This document shows positions 41,562 through 50,584 of a stretch of 64,000 nucleotides of DNA, piece after piece (position 1 is the stretch's first letter; every line of letters starts with the position of its first letter). Under the pieces are notes generated by a model, which worked only from the letters and a program-made list of their open reading frames with translations, was not told the DNA's origin and did no database searches. This DNA is from an uncultured Eubacteriales bacterium (GTDB lineage: Bacteria > Bacillota > Clostridia > Oscillospirales > Oscillospiraceae): positions 1-64,000 of the forward strand of contig UROG01000003.1 of the NCBI GenBank assembly GCA_900549485.1, in the 5' to 3' direction. The position numbers and the translations under genes are program-made.

Positions 41562-43403
41562 ATGAGTAAGATAATAGGAATAGACTTAGGTACAACCAAC
41601 AGCTGTGTAGCAGTCATGGAGGGCGGCGAAGCCGTCGTTATCCCGAACGCAGAGGGCGCGCGCACTACCCCGTCTGTCGTTGCATTTGCAAAGACCGGCG
41701 AGCGTATGGTAGGTCAGGTTGCAAAGCGTCAGGCGGTCACAAACCCCGACCGCACCATTTCCTCCATCAAGCGTGAAATGGGCTCCAACTACAAAGTTAC
41801 CATCGACAACAAGTCATATACCCCGCAGGAAATTTCCGCAATGATCCTCCAGAAGCTCAAGGCAGACGCCGAGGCGTATCTGGGACAGAGCGTCACGGAA
41901 GCGGTCATCACCGTTCCTGCATACTTCACCGACGCACAGCGTCAGGCGACCAAGGACGCCGGCAAGATCGCCGGTCTCGACGTAAAGCGTATCATAAACG
42001 AGCCTACCGCTGCGGCTCTTGCATACGGTCTTGATAAGGAAACCGATCAGAAGATCATGGTCTATGACCTTGGCGGCGGCACATTCGATGTCTCCGTGCT
42101 TGAGATAGGCGACGGCGTTATCGAGGTTCTGGCGACTGCGGGCAATAACCGTCTCGGCGGCGACGACTTTGACGAGTGCATCACCAAGTACCTGGTGGAT
42201 GAGTTCAAGAAGGCAGAGGGCGTTGACCTCAGCGGCGATAAGGTCGCTATGCAGCGTCTGCGCGAGGCGGCCGAGAAGGCGAAGATCGAGCTGTCCGGCG
42301 TAACCACCTCCAACATCAACCTGCCTTATATCACCGCCGACGCAAACGGCCCGAAGCATCTTGATATGACCCTCACAAGGGCAAAGTTCAACGAGCTTAC
42401 ACATCACCTTGTCGAAAAGACAATGGGTCCTGTAAAGCAGGCTCTCTCCGACTCCGGTCTTAACCCCTCCGACATCTCCAAGGTCCTGCTGGTCGGCGGC
42501 TCCAGCCGTATCCCCGCAGTTCAGGAAATGGTCAAGTCCCTCATCGGCAAGGACGGGTTCAAGGGCATCAACCCCGATGAATGCGTCGCAATCGGCGCGG
42601 CCATCCAGGGCGGCGTGTTCTCCGGCGATACCAAGGGTATGCTCCTGCTGGATGTAACTCCTCTGTCTCTGGGTATCGAGACTCTCGGCGGCGTCTGCAC
42701 CAAGCTCATCGAGCGCAACACCACCATCCCCGTGAAGAAGTCCCAGGTCTTCTCCACCGCAGCCGATAACCAGACCTCCGTTGAAGTTAACGTTCTCCAG
42801 GGCGAGCGCGAGATGGCTGCTTACAACAAGAGCCTTGGCCGCTTCAATCTTGACGGCATCGCTCCGGCGCGCCGCGGCGTTCCTCAGATAGAAGTCACCT
42901 TCGATATCGACGCCAACGGCATCGTCAACGTCTCCGCAAAGGATCTCGGCACCGGCAAGGAGCAGCATATCACCATCACCGCTTCCTCCAATATGTCCAA
43001 GGAAGACATCGACAAGGCAGTCAAGGAAGCCGAGATGTACGCGGCTGAGGATGCAAAGCGCAAGGAAGAGGTCGATGTCCGCAATCAGGGCGATCAGATC
43101 GTCTACCAGACCGAAAAGACCCTCTCCGAGATGGGCGACAAGCTCGACGCGGCCGATAAGAGTGAGGTCGAGGCAAAGCTTGAGGAGCTGAAGACCGCTC
43201 TCAAGGGTACCGACACCGCAGCTATCAAGTCCGCTACCGAGGCGCTTACCCAGGCGTTCTACAAGGTCAGCGAGAAGATGTATCAGGCTGCCGGCGCACA
43301 GGGTCAGCCGGGCGCAGGCTCCGATCCTTCACAGGGCGGCGCTCAGGGCGGTCAGGATTACTACGACGCAGACTACACCGTCGTAGATGACGACAAGAAG
43401 TAA
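41562..43403 (+). CDS. dnaK: Chaperone DnaK (Hsp70)
   Basis: 613 residues. ATP-driven chaperone for unfolded proteins. Phosphate-1 motif IGIDLGTTNSCVAVMEGG at the start, phosphate-2 IMVYDLGGGTFDVSVLEIGD near residue 167, and the LLVGGSSRIPAVQEMV adenosine motif near 310. The substrate domain starts near TPLSLGIETLGG. The C-terminal end is Gly/Gln-rich before YTVVDDDKK. AGGAGG precedes the start. Confidence 0.98.
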   Translation: MSKIIGIDLGTTNSCVAVMEGGEAVVIPNAEGARTTPSVVAFAKTGERMVGQVAKRQAVTNPDRTISSIKREMGSNYKVTIDNKSYTPQEISAMILQKLKADAEAYLGQSVTEAVITVPAYFTDAQRQATKDAGKIAGLDVKRIINEPTAAALAYGLDKETDQKIMVYDLGGGTFDVSVLEIGDGVIEVLATAGNNRLGGDDFDECITKYLVDEFKKAEGVDLSGDKVAMQRLREAAEKAKIELSGVTTSNINLPYITADANGPKHLDMTLTRAKFNELTHHLVEKTMGPVKQALSDSGLNPSDISKVLLVGGSSRIPAVQEMVKSLIGKDGFKGINPDECVAIGAAIQGGVFSGDTKGMLLLDVTPLSLGIETLGGVCTKLIERNTTIPVKKSQVFSTAADNQTSVEVNVLQGEREMAAYNKSLGRFNLDGIAPARRGVPQIEVTFDIDANGIVNVSAKDLGTGKEQHITITASSNMSKEDIDKAVKEAEMYAAEDAKRKEEVDVRNQGDQIVYQTEKTLSEMGDKLDAADKSEVEAKLEELKTALKGTDTAAIKSATEALTQAFYKVSEKMYQAAGAQGQPGAGSDPSQGGAQGGQDYYDADYTVVDDDKK

Positions 43404-43457
43404 TTTTCCGGATGTCCCGGCGCACATCCCGTGATACGGAGTGTGACCAACAATCTG

Positions 43458-43485
43458 TTGAGGCGAGGAGTTTTCCCCGCCTCAA
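43458..43485. terminator. Hairpin between dnaK and dnaJ
   Basis: TTGAGGCG (43458-43465) pairs perfectly with CGCCTCAA (43478-43485). No T-run follows, so it probably stabilises or processes the dnaK message rather than ending it. DnaK is commonly needed in excess over DnaJ. Confidence 0.4.
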
Positions 43486-43577
43486 CGGCGCGTAAAAACA
43501 CAGGCAGCGCCGTATAATGAGCGGACGCGTCCGCCGGTGCGGCGGATGATGCGCGTTTTGCGCGGATCGGAGGAGCT

Positions 43578-44717
43578 ATGGCAGAAAAAAGAGATTATTA
43601 CGAGGTGCTTGGCGTTGACAAAAGCGCGAGCGCCGATGAGATAAAAAAAGCATACAGAAAAATAGCCAAGGAAAACCACCCTGACCTGCACCCCGGCGAT
43701 AAGCAGTGCGAGGAGCGGTTCAAGGCGGCAAACGAGGCTTACGAGGTACTTTCCGACGACGACAAGCGCAAGAAGTACGACCAGTTCGGCCACGCGGCGT
43801 TTGACCCCAGCTACGGCGCGGGCGCGGGCGGCGCGGGTTTCGGCGGCGGCTTCGGCGGCTTCGGAGATCTGGGCGACATATTCGGCGATATATTCGGCGG
43901 CGGCTTCGGCGGCTTCGGCGGCGGTCAGAGGAGCAATCCCAACGCGCCGCGCAAGGGCGAAAATATCCGCGCAAGCGTGAACATAAGCTTTGAGGAAGCG
44001 GCCTTCGGCTGTGAAAAGGAAGTCACCGTGGCGCGTGTCGAGCAGTGTCCCGACTGCAAGGGCACCGGCTGCGCCCCCGGCACCACGCCCGAGGTATGTC
44101 CCGACTGCAAGGGTACCGGCTATGTCACGCAGTCGCAGCGCACGCCCTTCGGCGTGATGCAGTCGCAGGCGCCCTGCGGCAAGTGCCGCGGCAGAGGCAA
44201 GATAATCCACCAGCCCTGCAAGACCTGCAAGGGCATGGGCAGTATCCGCCGCCAGCACAAGATAAAGGTGACCATCCCCGCCGGTATCGACGACGGGCAG
44301 GCCATTTCCCAGCGCGGCAAGGGCAACGCGGGCGCAAACGGCGGTCCCGCCGGCGATCTGCTTGTGTCGGTCATCGTCCGCCCCCACTCACGCTTTGAGC
44401 GCGACGGGAACTCCGTCCTTCTCGAGCAGCCCATCACATATTCGCAGGCGGCTCTTGGCGCGGAGATCGAGGTGCCGACGCTTGACGGCAACGTGAAAAT
44501 GACGGTTCCCGAGGGTACGCAGCCCGGTACGGTGTTCCGCCTGCGCGGCAAGGGCATACCTTATCTGCGCGGCAACGGCAGGGGCGATCAGTTCGTCACT
44601 GTGACACTCTCTGTGCCGAAGAATCTGACAGGTTCTCAGAAGGAGCTGCTGCGTCAGTTCGCCGCGTCAATGGGCGAGCTGGACAGCGTAAAGCAGAGCG
44701 GAAGAAAAAGAAAATAA
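43578..44717 (+). CDS. dnaJ: Co-chaperone DnaJ
   Basis: 379 residues. Stimulates DnaK's ATPase and delivers substrates. J domain with HPD at residues 34-36, a Gly/Phe-rich linker (about 76-120), four zinc CxxCxGxG repeats (CPDCKGTG twice, CGKCRGRG, CKTCKGMG), and the C-terminal dimer domain. A full-length type I DnaJ. GGAGGAGC precedes the start. Last gene of the heat-shock operon. Confidence 0.97.
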   Translation: MAEKRDYYEVLGVDKSASADEIKKAYRKIAKENHPDLHPGDKQCEERFKAANEAYEVLSDDDKRKKYDQFGHAAFDPSYGAGAGGAGFGGGFGGFGDLGDIFGDIFGGGFGGFGGGQRSNPNAPRKGENIRASVNISFEEAAFGCEKEVTVARVEQCPDCKGTGCAPGTTPEVCPDCKGTGYVTQSQRTPFGVMQSQAPCGKCRGRGKIIHQPCKTCKGMGSIRRQHKIKVTIPAGIDDGQAISQRGKGNAGANGGPAGDLLVSVIVRPHSRFERDGNSVLLEQPITYSQAALGAEIEVPTLDGNVKMTVPEGTQPGTVFRLRGKGIPYLRGNGRGDQFVTVTLSVPKNLTGSQKELLRQFAASMGELDSVKQSGRKRK

Positions 44718-44727
44718 GCAAAATTTT

Positions 44728-44762
44728 AAGCCGGTGAAAGCAATTCAAGCTTTCACCGGCTT
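44728..44762. terminator. Bidirectional terminator after dnaJ
   Basis: AAGCCGGTGAAAG (44728-44740) pairs perfectly with CTTTCACCGGCTT (44750-44762). A/T-rich flanks on both sides give T-rich tails in both directions, serving dnaJ (plus) and the convergent TlpA-like gene (minus). Confidence 0.8.
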
Positions 44763-44829
44763 TAGCTTGTCAAAGAAGTCCTCACAGACCTTTTTTGACA
44801 GTCTCGGAAAAGTATTCTGCTGTTTGCGG

Positions 44830-45753
44830 TCAGGCAAGGCGGCTGTCGATGCGTCCTTTCCATGTGCCGTAGTCCGCATAGCCGACGAATGCGCCCGCGC
44901 CGGATTCAGCATAGCCTTCGGCGATCTCACGGCAGTATTCCTTTATCTTTGCGTCATCGCCGACTATTCCGTCAAGCTCCGTCTTTATCTCCATGCTGTC
45001 CTCGTCGGTAAATTCGTCAAACTCGCCGCCGAGGTATGCTTCGATCGTTTCGTTGACCGCCTCGGTCAGCTGATCCATGAAATCCTCGGCCTTCGCGGGG
45101 AGAATATTTCCCTTGGCGTCATAGAACACCGTCGCCGGAACGCCGCTCTCGGTAAATTCGCACGGCCCGTCATAGAAAACGGTGGGATAGCTTATGCCAA
45201 GCTCCTCTATCGTCTTCGCCGCGTCCTCCTCGGAGCTGTACATTCCGACGATGAGAAGCCCCTTGTCCCTGTATTCCTGCCAGAGCTTTTCAAAGTCGGG
45301 CATCTCCTCAAGGCACCAGTGGCACCACGGCTCCCAGTAGTTGACAAGAATGAGCCTGTAATCGGCAAAGTTTATCTCGTCGAGAGAGGCGTAGGTTTTC
45401 GCAGGCTCGGGATACTTTGTCTCCGCCGCGCCCTCGCTTTTCAGTGCAAAGCTCAGCGTACCGCCGGCCTTCACCGTTTTGACTTCCTTGGTTTTTGCAA
45501 AGCCCTCAGGGACCTTGAGTATATGCACCTCATATTCGCCGGACGCAAGGTCTGCAAAGACCGCCGTGCCGTCCGCTCCGCTGACCTGCACAAAGCAGGT
45601 TTTGTCGTCGCACAGCTGCACCTTCGCTCCGGCTACTGCCTTGCCGCTTTCGTCGGTGACAAGCACCGTTGCGGCAGACGCGGCAAATGAAAACGGACAT
45701 ATGCTCATTATAAGAATGAGCGCAAGAACGGAAGCTATTATTTTTTTCATCAT
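44830..45753 (-). CDS. TlpA-like thiol-disulfide oxidoreductase with an N-terminal beta-domain, exported
   Basis: 307 residues. Signal peptide (MMKKIIASVLALILIMSICP) then a small beta-domain like the Cna/transthyretin type (TVLVTDESGKAVAGAKVQLC, GEYEVHILKVPEGF), then a thioredoxin-fold domain with the active site WCHWC in NYWEPWCHWCLEEMP, and a helical acidic tail. It likely reduces or forms disulfide bonds in the cell envelope. GGAGGG precedes the ATG at 45753. No membrane partner (CcdA-type) lies next to it. Confidence 0.8.
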   Translation of the reverse strand: MMKKIIASVLALILIMSICPFSFAASAATVLVTDESGKAVAGAKVQLCDDKTCFVQVSGADGTAVFADLASGEYEVHILKVPEGFAKTKEVKTVKAGGTLSFALKSEGAAETKYPEPAKTYASLDEINFADYRLILVNYWEPWCHWCLEEMPDFEKLWQEYRDKGLLIVGMYSSEEDAAKTIEELGISYPTVFYDGPCEFTESGVPATVFYDAKGNILPAKAEDFMDQLTEAVNETIEAYLGGEFDEFTDEDSMEIKTELDGIVGDDAKIKEYCREIAEGYAESGAGAFVGYADYGTWKGRIDSRLA

Positions 45754-45831
45754 ATTTACCCTCCTTAAGCAGACGCTGATTTTTTCCGGCACCTGCTTAT
45801 ACGCTTCACCGGCGATTTTGTTTCGCCTTTT

Positions 45832-47136
45832 TTATTTTTTCGGGAGGAGAACCTTTGTGCCGCCCATGTACTGCCACAGCACCTCGGGGATGGTCACGCT
45901 GCCGTCTGCCTGGAGGTGGTTTTCAAGAAACGCGATGAGCATACGGGGTGGAGCGACGACGGTGTTGTTGAGCGTGTGGGGGAGATACATTTTGCCGTCC
46001 GCGCCCTTTACGCGCATCCTGAGACGGCGCGACTGCGCATCGCCGAGATTGGAGCAGGAGCAGACCTCGAAATATTTCTGCTGGCGCGGGGACCATGCCT
46101 CTATATCGCAGGACTTGACCTTGAGGTCGGCAAGATCGCCTGAGCAGCACTCAAGCTGACGCACGGGTATCTCCATGGAGCGGAACAGCTCGACGGAGAA
46201 GCGCCACATCTTCTCGTACCATGCCATGGAATCCTCCGGCTTGCATACGACGATCATTTCCTGCTTTTCAAACTGATGTATACGGTATACGCCGCGCTCC
46301 TCTATGCCGTGCGCGCCCTTTTCCTTGCGGAAGCAGGGGGAGTAGGAGGTGAGCGTCTGGGGAAGCGTCTCCTCGGGAATGACCTGATCTATGAACTTGC
46401 CTATCATGGAGTGCTCCGACGTGCCGATGAGATAGAGATCCTCGCCCTCGATCTTGTACATCATTGCGTCCATATCCGTCTGCGACATTACGCCCTCGAC
46501 GACGTTGCCGTGGATCATGAAGGGCGGAATACAGTAGATAAAGCCCTTGTTTATCATGAAGTCGCGTGCATAGGCGAGAATGGCGCTGTGCAGTCTTGCG
46601 ATGTCGCCCATGAGATAGTAGAAGCCGTTGCCAGCGACGCGTCCGGCGGAGTCCATGTCAACGCCGTTGAAGCTTTCCATGATCTCTGTGTGGTAGGGGA
46701 TGGGGAAGTCGGGAACGACGGGCTCGCCGAAGCGCTCCACCTCGACGTTTGCACTGTCGTCCGGTCCGATGGGGACGCTGGGGTCTATTATGTTCGGTAT
46801 CTGGAGCATGAGCTTATGAATGCGGGCGGCGTATTCCTCCTCAAGCTTCTCAAGCTCCGCAAGGCGGTCGGCGTTTTTCTTGACCTGCTCCTTGACCTTT
46901 TCCGCCTCCTCAAGCTTGCCCGGGTCCTTCTTTGCCTGACCCATGAGTATGCCTATCTGCTTTGAGAGCGTGTTGCGGCTCGCGCGAAGCTCGCTCGCCT
47001 CGGTGATCGCGGCGCGGTTGAGCGTGTCAAGCTCTATCACCTCGTCAACCATCGGAAGCTTTGCCTCCTGAAACTTCTTCGTTATGTTTTCCTTGACTAT
47101 ATCGGGGTTTTCACGCACAAATCGTATATCCAGCAT
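45832..47136 (-). CDS. serS: Seryl-tRNA synthetase
   Basis: 434 residues. Class II enzyme attaching serine to tRNA-Ser. N-terminal coiled-coil arm (about 30-105), motif 2 in CFRKEKGAHGIEERGVYRIH with downstream QFEKQEM, the serine-site GDLADLKVKSCDIEAWSPR, and motif 3 near VAPPRMLIAFLENH. GGAGAACTAAAA precedes the start. It lies downstream of parB on the minus strand. The short leader has no room for a T-box. Confidence 0.97.
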   Translation of the reverse strand: MLDIRFVRENPDIVKENITKKFQEAKLPMVDEVIELDTLNRAAITEASELRASRNTLSKQIGILMGQAKKDPGKLEEAEKVKEQVKKNADRLAELEKLEEEYAARIHKLMLQIPNIIDPSVPIGPDDSANVEVERFGEPVVPDFPIPYHTEIMESFNGVDMDSAGRVAGNGFYYLMGDIARLHSAILAYARDFMINKGFIYCIPPFMIHGNVVEGVMSQTDMDAMMYKIEGEDLYLIGTSEHSMIGKFIDQVIPEETLPQTLTSYSPCFRKEKGAHGIEERGVYRIHQFEKQEMIVVCKPEDSMAWYEKMWRFSVELFRSMEIPVRQLECCSGDLADLKVKSCDIEAWSPRQQKYFEVCSCSNLGDAQSRRLRMRVKGADGKMYLPHTLNNTVVAPPRMLIAFLENHLQADGSVTIPEVLWQYMGGTKVLLPKK

Positions 47137-47201
47137 TTTTAGTTCTCCTGTTTTTTTACTATGTTCTTTTTTTTACTCCTTCGGGAGCGTTTTTTATGCC
47201 C

Positions 47202-48062
47202 TTATCTGAGCCTTCTGAGCCGTTCGATCAGATTTTCCCTGTCGTCCGCGCCGTAAAATTCAATTTCTATTCTGCCGTTCTTCTTACCGCTGACGAGATG
47301 CACCCGCCTGCCAAGGATCTCGCCAAGCTCCTTTTCAACCTCGGCGGAATAGTCCACAAACGGCTTTGCCGGTTCGCTCTTTTCCTTAGGCTCCTTCGTG
47401 AGCCTTGCGGCCAGCGCCTCGGTTTTGCGCACAGAAAGCGATTTTGAGATGACCTCATTCGCCGCGTCAAGCTGCGTTTTTTCGTCGGTTATCGGGATGA
47501 GCGCCCTTGCGTGACCGGCGGAGAGCTTTCCGTCCTCGACAAGCCTGAGCACATCCTCGCTCAGACTGAGCAGACGCATGGAGTTTGTTATCGCTGGGCG
47601 GGAGCGCCCGACGCTCTTTGCCGTTTCCTCCTGCGTCAGCCCGTACACCTCGATAAGCGTCTTGTAGCCCTTGGCCTCTTCTATCGGATTGAGGTTTTCC
47701 CTCTGGAGGTTTTCCACCAGCGCAAGCTCTGCGGCAGTCCTGTCGTCCGCTTCAATGACGCGTACCGGAACCTCCGCAAGCCCCGCCATGCGGCTTGCGC
47801 GCCAGCGGCGTTCGCCCGCAATGATCTGGTAGAATCCGTCCGGAAGCCTGCGCGCAACTATCGGCTGGATAAGTCCGTACTGCGCTATCGAATCCGCCAG
47901 CTCCTGAAGCGCGGCCTCGTCGAAATACTCACGCGGCTGATCCTTGCGCGGCTCAACCTTTGTTATGGGGAGGGTCATCAGCTCGCTCTGTTCGTCAAGC
48001 TCGTCCTCTCCGAACAGCGCCGCAAGCCCCGTGCCCAAGCCTTTCTTTTCCTTTGCTGCCAC
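47202..48062 (-). CDS. parB: Chromosome-partitioning protein ParB (Spo0J-like)
   Basis: 286 residues. CTP-dependent clamp that loads at parS and spreads. The ParB N-terminal domain has the GERRWRASRMAG motif (about residue 84), and the helix-turn-helix region has LTQEETAKSVGRSRPAITN; the C-terminal dimer domain follows a linker. It starts four bases after the parA stop. Two parS sites lie 60-260 bases upstream of parA, so the cluster is self-contained. Confidence 0.95.
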   Translation of the reverse strand: MAAKEKKGLGTGLAALFGEDELDEQSELMTLPITKVEPRKDQPREYFDEAALQELADSIAQYGLIQPIVARRLPDGFYQIIAGERRWRASRMAGLAEVPVRVIEADDRTAAELALVENLQRENLNPIEEAKGYKTLIEVYGLTQEETAKSVGRSRPAITNSMRLLSLSEDVLRLVEDGKLSAGHARALIPITDEKTQLDAANEVISKSLSVRKTEALAARLTKEPKEKSEPAKPFVDYSAEVEKELGEILGRRVHLVSGKKNGRIEIEFYGADDRENLIERLRRLR

Positions 48063-48066
48063 CCTA

Positions 48067-48825
48067 TCACCTCTCAGATCTTCTTATAAATTCTTCCGCC
48101 AGCTCAATGTATGCGCGGCTGCCCTTGTTGAAGCGGTCGTAGACTATGCCCGGCACACCGTGGCTGGGCGCTTCGGAAAGCCTTACGCTGCGCGGAATGA
48201 CAGTGTCGTACACCTTTTCGTCAAGATACTTTCTCAGCTCCGCCGCCACCTGTGAGGTGAGGTTTGCGCGTGCGTCGTACATCGTCAGCACGATTCCCTC
48301 TATCTCAAGGCGCTTGTTGAGCCTTTTCTTGCACATTCTTATGCTTGTCAGCAGATCGGCGATGCCCTCGAGCGCGTAATATTCGCACTGCATGGGAATG
48401 AGTACGCTGTCCGCCGCGACAAGCGCGTTGACCGTCAGCAGCTCAAGCGACGGGGGACAGTCTATAAATATGTAGTCGTAATCGCCGTAGAGCTTCATCA
48501 GGCAGTTTTTGAGGACGTATTCCCTGCTCTCTGCGTCGATAAGCTCTACCGATGAGGCAGCCAGCTCCTTGCTTGACGGTATCACGTCGCCGAATTTCGT
48601 ATGCACCACGCATTTCTCCGGAGACTCCGCGCCGGACATCATGTCGTAGGCGTTCGGGCGGGTGTTCTTTGATACCCCCATGCCCGTCGTGGCGTTGCCC
48701 TGCGGGTCGCCGTCAAACAGCAGCACACGCTTTCCGAGCAGCGTCAGAGCCGCGCTGAGATTGACGGTGGTCGTCGTCTTGCCGACGCCGCCTTTCTGGT
48801 TGGCCACAGCTAATATCTTTGCCAT
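48067..48825 (-). CDS. parA: Chromosome-partitioning ATPase ParA (Soj-like)
   Basis: 252 residues. Deviant Walker A ATPase (NQKGGVGKTTTTVNLSAAL at residue 9) with the PQGNATTGMGVSKN and YIFIDCPPSLELLTVNALVA motifs. Positions ParB-parS complexes and, in related bacteria, controls DnaA. GGAGAGAGAAA precedes the start. It is followed closely by parB on the minus strand. Confidence 0.95.
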   Translation of the reverse strand: MAKILAVANQKGGVGKTTTTVNLSAALTLLGKRVLLFDGDPQGNATTGMGVSKNTRPNAYDMMSGAESPEKCVVHTKFGDVIPSSKELAASSVELIDAESREYVLKNCLMKLYGDYDYIFIDCPPSLELLTVNALVAADSVLIPMQCEYYALEGIADLLTSIRMCKKRLNKRLEIEGIVLTMYDARANLTSQVAAELRKYLDEKVYDTVIPRSVRLSEAPSHGVPGIVYDRFNKGSRAYIELAEEFIRRSER

Positions 48826-48884
48826 TTTCTCTCTCCAAAAAGTTTTTTCATGCCATTATAGCAGGCACAGGTGTGTTTTTCAAT

Positions 48885-48900
48885 AGTTTCACGTGAAACA
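48885..48900. other. parS site 1
   Basis: The 14-base perfect palindrome GTTTCACGTGAAAC (48886-48899), within a 16-base match to the parS consensus that has one mismatch. This is the ParB nucleation sequence, sited 60 bases upstream of parA. Confidence 0.93.
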
Positions 48901-48927
48901 ATTCAATTAAACGAGGAACCTTGATAC

Positions 48928-49062
48928 GTGAGGAGTGAGGAGTGAGGAATGAGGAGTTGTTGTGTCGGCACAGCCGACGGATAAAATAGAGTGGAGAGTT
49001 AAGAGTGGAGAGTTGAGATGTTGTGCCGCGTCAGCGGCTTATCAATTTCTCACTCCTCATCC
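48928..49062. repeat. Compound heptamer element between the two parS sites
   Basis: Four tandem heptamers (GTGAGGA three times, then ATGAGGA, 48928-48955); hairpin GTCGGC-ACA-GCCGAC (48964-48978); four heptamers AGAGTGG/AGAGTTA/AGAGTGG/AGAGTTG (48988-49015); hairpin GCCGC-GTCA-GCGGC (49025-49038); then inverted CACTCCTCA units (49050-49058). It is the most complete copy in the window and fills the space between parS 1 and parS 2. Confidence 0.75.
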
Positions 49063-49068
49063 ACCTGA

Positions 49069-49084
49069 CGTTTCACGTGAAACA
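49069..49084. other. parS site 2
   Basis: GTTTCACGTGAAAC again (49070-49083), perfect over the palindromic 14 bases, 184 bases from site 1 and just 3' of the gpr gene. Two parS sites beside parAB give strong local ParB loading. Confidence 0.93.
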
Positions 49085-49097
49085 TGAAACACCAGAC

Positions 49098-49940
49098 CTA
49101 CGCCAGCAGGGTATCTATATCCTCCGGACTGAGACCGGGATGCAGGGCGAGGTTGAGGGCGCGTGAAATGAGACGGGACAGGCGGCGCACCTTTGCGTCA
49201 ATGTCGCGCGGCGTGACGAACATTGTCGTCCGCCCCTCGGGTGAGAAAAACCGCCCTGCGTCCATGACCGTGGGTACGCCGATCGAGATGACCGGCACAC
49301 CGAGAAAATCCGTGTCAATGCGCTCCCTATCGTTGCCCACGCCCGAACCCGGCGCGATGCCGGTGTCGGAGATCTGCACGCTGCGGCAAAGCCCTTCAGC
49401 CTCACGGCAGGCAAATGCGTCCACGACTACAACGAAAGAGGGTTTGACGATGGAGCAGAAGGAAAGTATCTGCTGTGCGCTTTCAACCCCGGAGGTGCCG
49501 AGAACGCCCGGGCGGCAGAGCGCTACGTCTGAGAGAAAGGAAAACTGTGCCGGCTCCGCCGACTTGAGATGGCGGGAGACAATAAGCGAGGAGGCGCACA
49601 GCGGCCCTATCGAGTCCGGCGTAATGTCAGGATTGCCGAGCGCCGCGACGACAACAGAGCGTCCGCCGCACCGTGCGGGCAGCAGCTGCGAGATGAGCTT
49701 TGCAAGAACGCCCTCGCATACGCGCAGATCAAACGCCCCGACGGGCAGGGAAAGCGTAAAATAGCTTCCTATCCCGCGCCCGATGAGAGAGGAGCCGGTT
49801 TCATTCAGCACCTCCACGTCGGTGACGGGAAAGCCGTCAACACTCATTTCGCGCACGGCGATACCGCGCTCACACCCCAGTTTTTCGTCAATGTCGCCCA
49901 GAAGCTCCGCCGCCATGTCCGTGCGTCTTGCAGATGCCAT
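49098..49940 (-). CDS. gpr: Germination protease (GPR)
   Basis: 280 residues. Degrades small acid-soluble DNA-binding proteins when a spore germinates, releasing amino acids. GNPDITPDSIGP and the following GVLGTSGVES segment match the family, and the N-terminal RGIAVREMSVDG fits the start of the mature part. Slightly shorter than Bacillus GPR (about 370), mostly at the N-terminus. AGGAGGAAAAACT precedes the start. It shows that the organism, or its ancestors, can form spores. Confidence 0.9.
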   Translation of the reverse strand: MASARRTDMAAELLGDIDEKLGCERGIAVREMSVDGFPVTDVEVLNETGSSLIGRGIGSYFTLSLPVGAFDLRVCEGVLAKLISQLLPARCGGRSVVVAALGNPDITPDSIGPLCASSLIVSRHLKSAEPAQFSFLSDVALCRPGVLGTSGVESAQQILSFCSIVKPSFVVVVDAFACREAEGLCRSVQISDTGIAPGSGVGNDRERIDTDFLGVPVISIGVPTVMDAGRFFSPEGRTTMFVTPRDIDAKVRRLSRLISRALNLALHPGLSPEDIDTLLA

Positions 49941-50081
49941 AGTTTTTCCTCCTTACCTACCGGCGACAGCCGTAATGAGTACCGCATCGTGCGGTACAGG
50001 GTAAATTATACCCAATATCTTGTACGGGTAATCCTACGGGCGGAAAAAGAAAAAATAGTGGGAAAAAATTTGAAAAAGGGC

Positions 50082-50110
50082 TTGATTTTCAGGAAACTCT
50101 TTGCTATAAT
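50082..50110 (+). promoter_or_regulatory. rpsT promoter
   Basis: TTGATT (50082-50087) and TATAAT (50105-50110), 17 bases apart, about 60 bases before the rpsT start. A matching strong ribosome site, GGAGGAGG, precedes the gene. Confidence 0.75.
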
Positions 50111-50170
50111 ATCAAAACGCGGGTTGACAGAATGTCGGCTCGACTTTATAGGAGGAGGTAGCGTTTAAGC

Positions 50171-50434
50171 ATGGCCAACATTAAATCTTCTGCTAAGAGA
50201 GACGAGAAGTCCAAGGAACTCAGAGCAAAGAACCGCGCTGAGAAGACCGAGCTCAAAACGATGATTAAAAAGTTTGACGCAGCAGTTGCCGAAGGCAACA
50301 ATGATGCAGCTGTCAGTGCCTATAAAGTTGCTGTCAAGACAGTTGACCGCGCGGCAGGCAAAGGTCTGCTGCACAAGAACAATGCAGCTCACAAAAAGTC
50401 CGCTATGGCTCACAAGCTCAACGAGATGGCATAA
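50171..50434 (+). CDS. rpsT: Small ribosomal subunit protein S20
   Basis: 87 residues. A basic helical-bundle protein of the small subunit; ANIKSSAKRDEKSKELRAKN at the start and KGLLHKNNAAHKKSAMAHKL near the end match S20. It has its own promoter and terminator and a very good ribosome site (GGAGGAGGTAGCG). Codon use is that of a highly expressed gene. Confidence 0.97.
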   Translation: MANIKSSAKRDEKSKELRAKNRAEKTELKTMIKKFDAAVAEGNNDAAVSAYKVAVKTVDRAAGKGLLHKNNAAHKKSAMAHKLNEMA

Positions 50435-50444
50435 AATCTCTTAT

Positions 50445-50479
50445 AAAAAGGGACACCGGCTAATGCGGTGTCCCTTTTT
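50445..50479 (+). terminator. Terminator after rpsT
   Basis: AAAAAGGGACACCG (50445-50458) pairs perfectly with CGGTGTCCCTTTTT (50466-50479), ending in a T-run. Confidence 0.88.
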
Positions 50480-50584
50480 AAATATTGCGCCCGTAAATAA
50501 TTGCGCCCGTGACCGGCAGCGCACGGCGCACAGACGCGCCGCCGCAGCGGAAAGAGCGCACAGCGGAAGAAAGCCGCAGAAAAC

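Noticed and set aside
41814..42968. Minus-strand frame opposite dnaK
   Set aside because: Shadow of a strongly biased housekeeping gene.
47137..47201. T-box leader before serS
   Set aside because: The gap to parB is only 65 bases with T-runs, too short for a T-box.
48928..49062. Possible CRISPR array
   Set aside because: Units are 7 bases with no spacers and no cas genes are nearby; it is a simple tandem repeat with hairpins.
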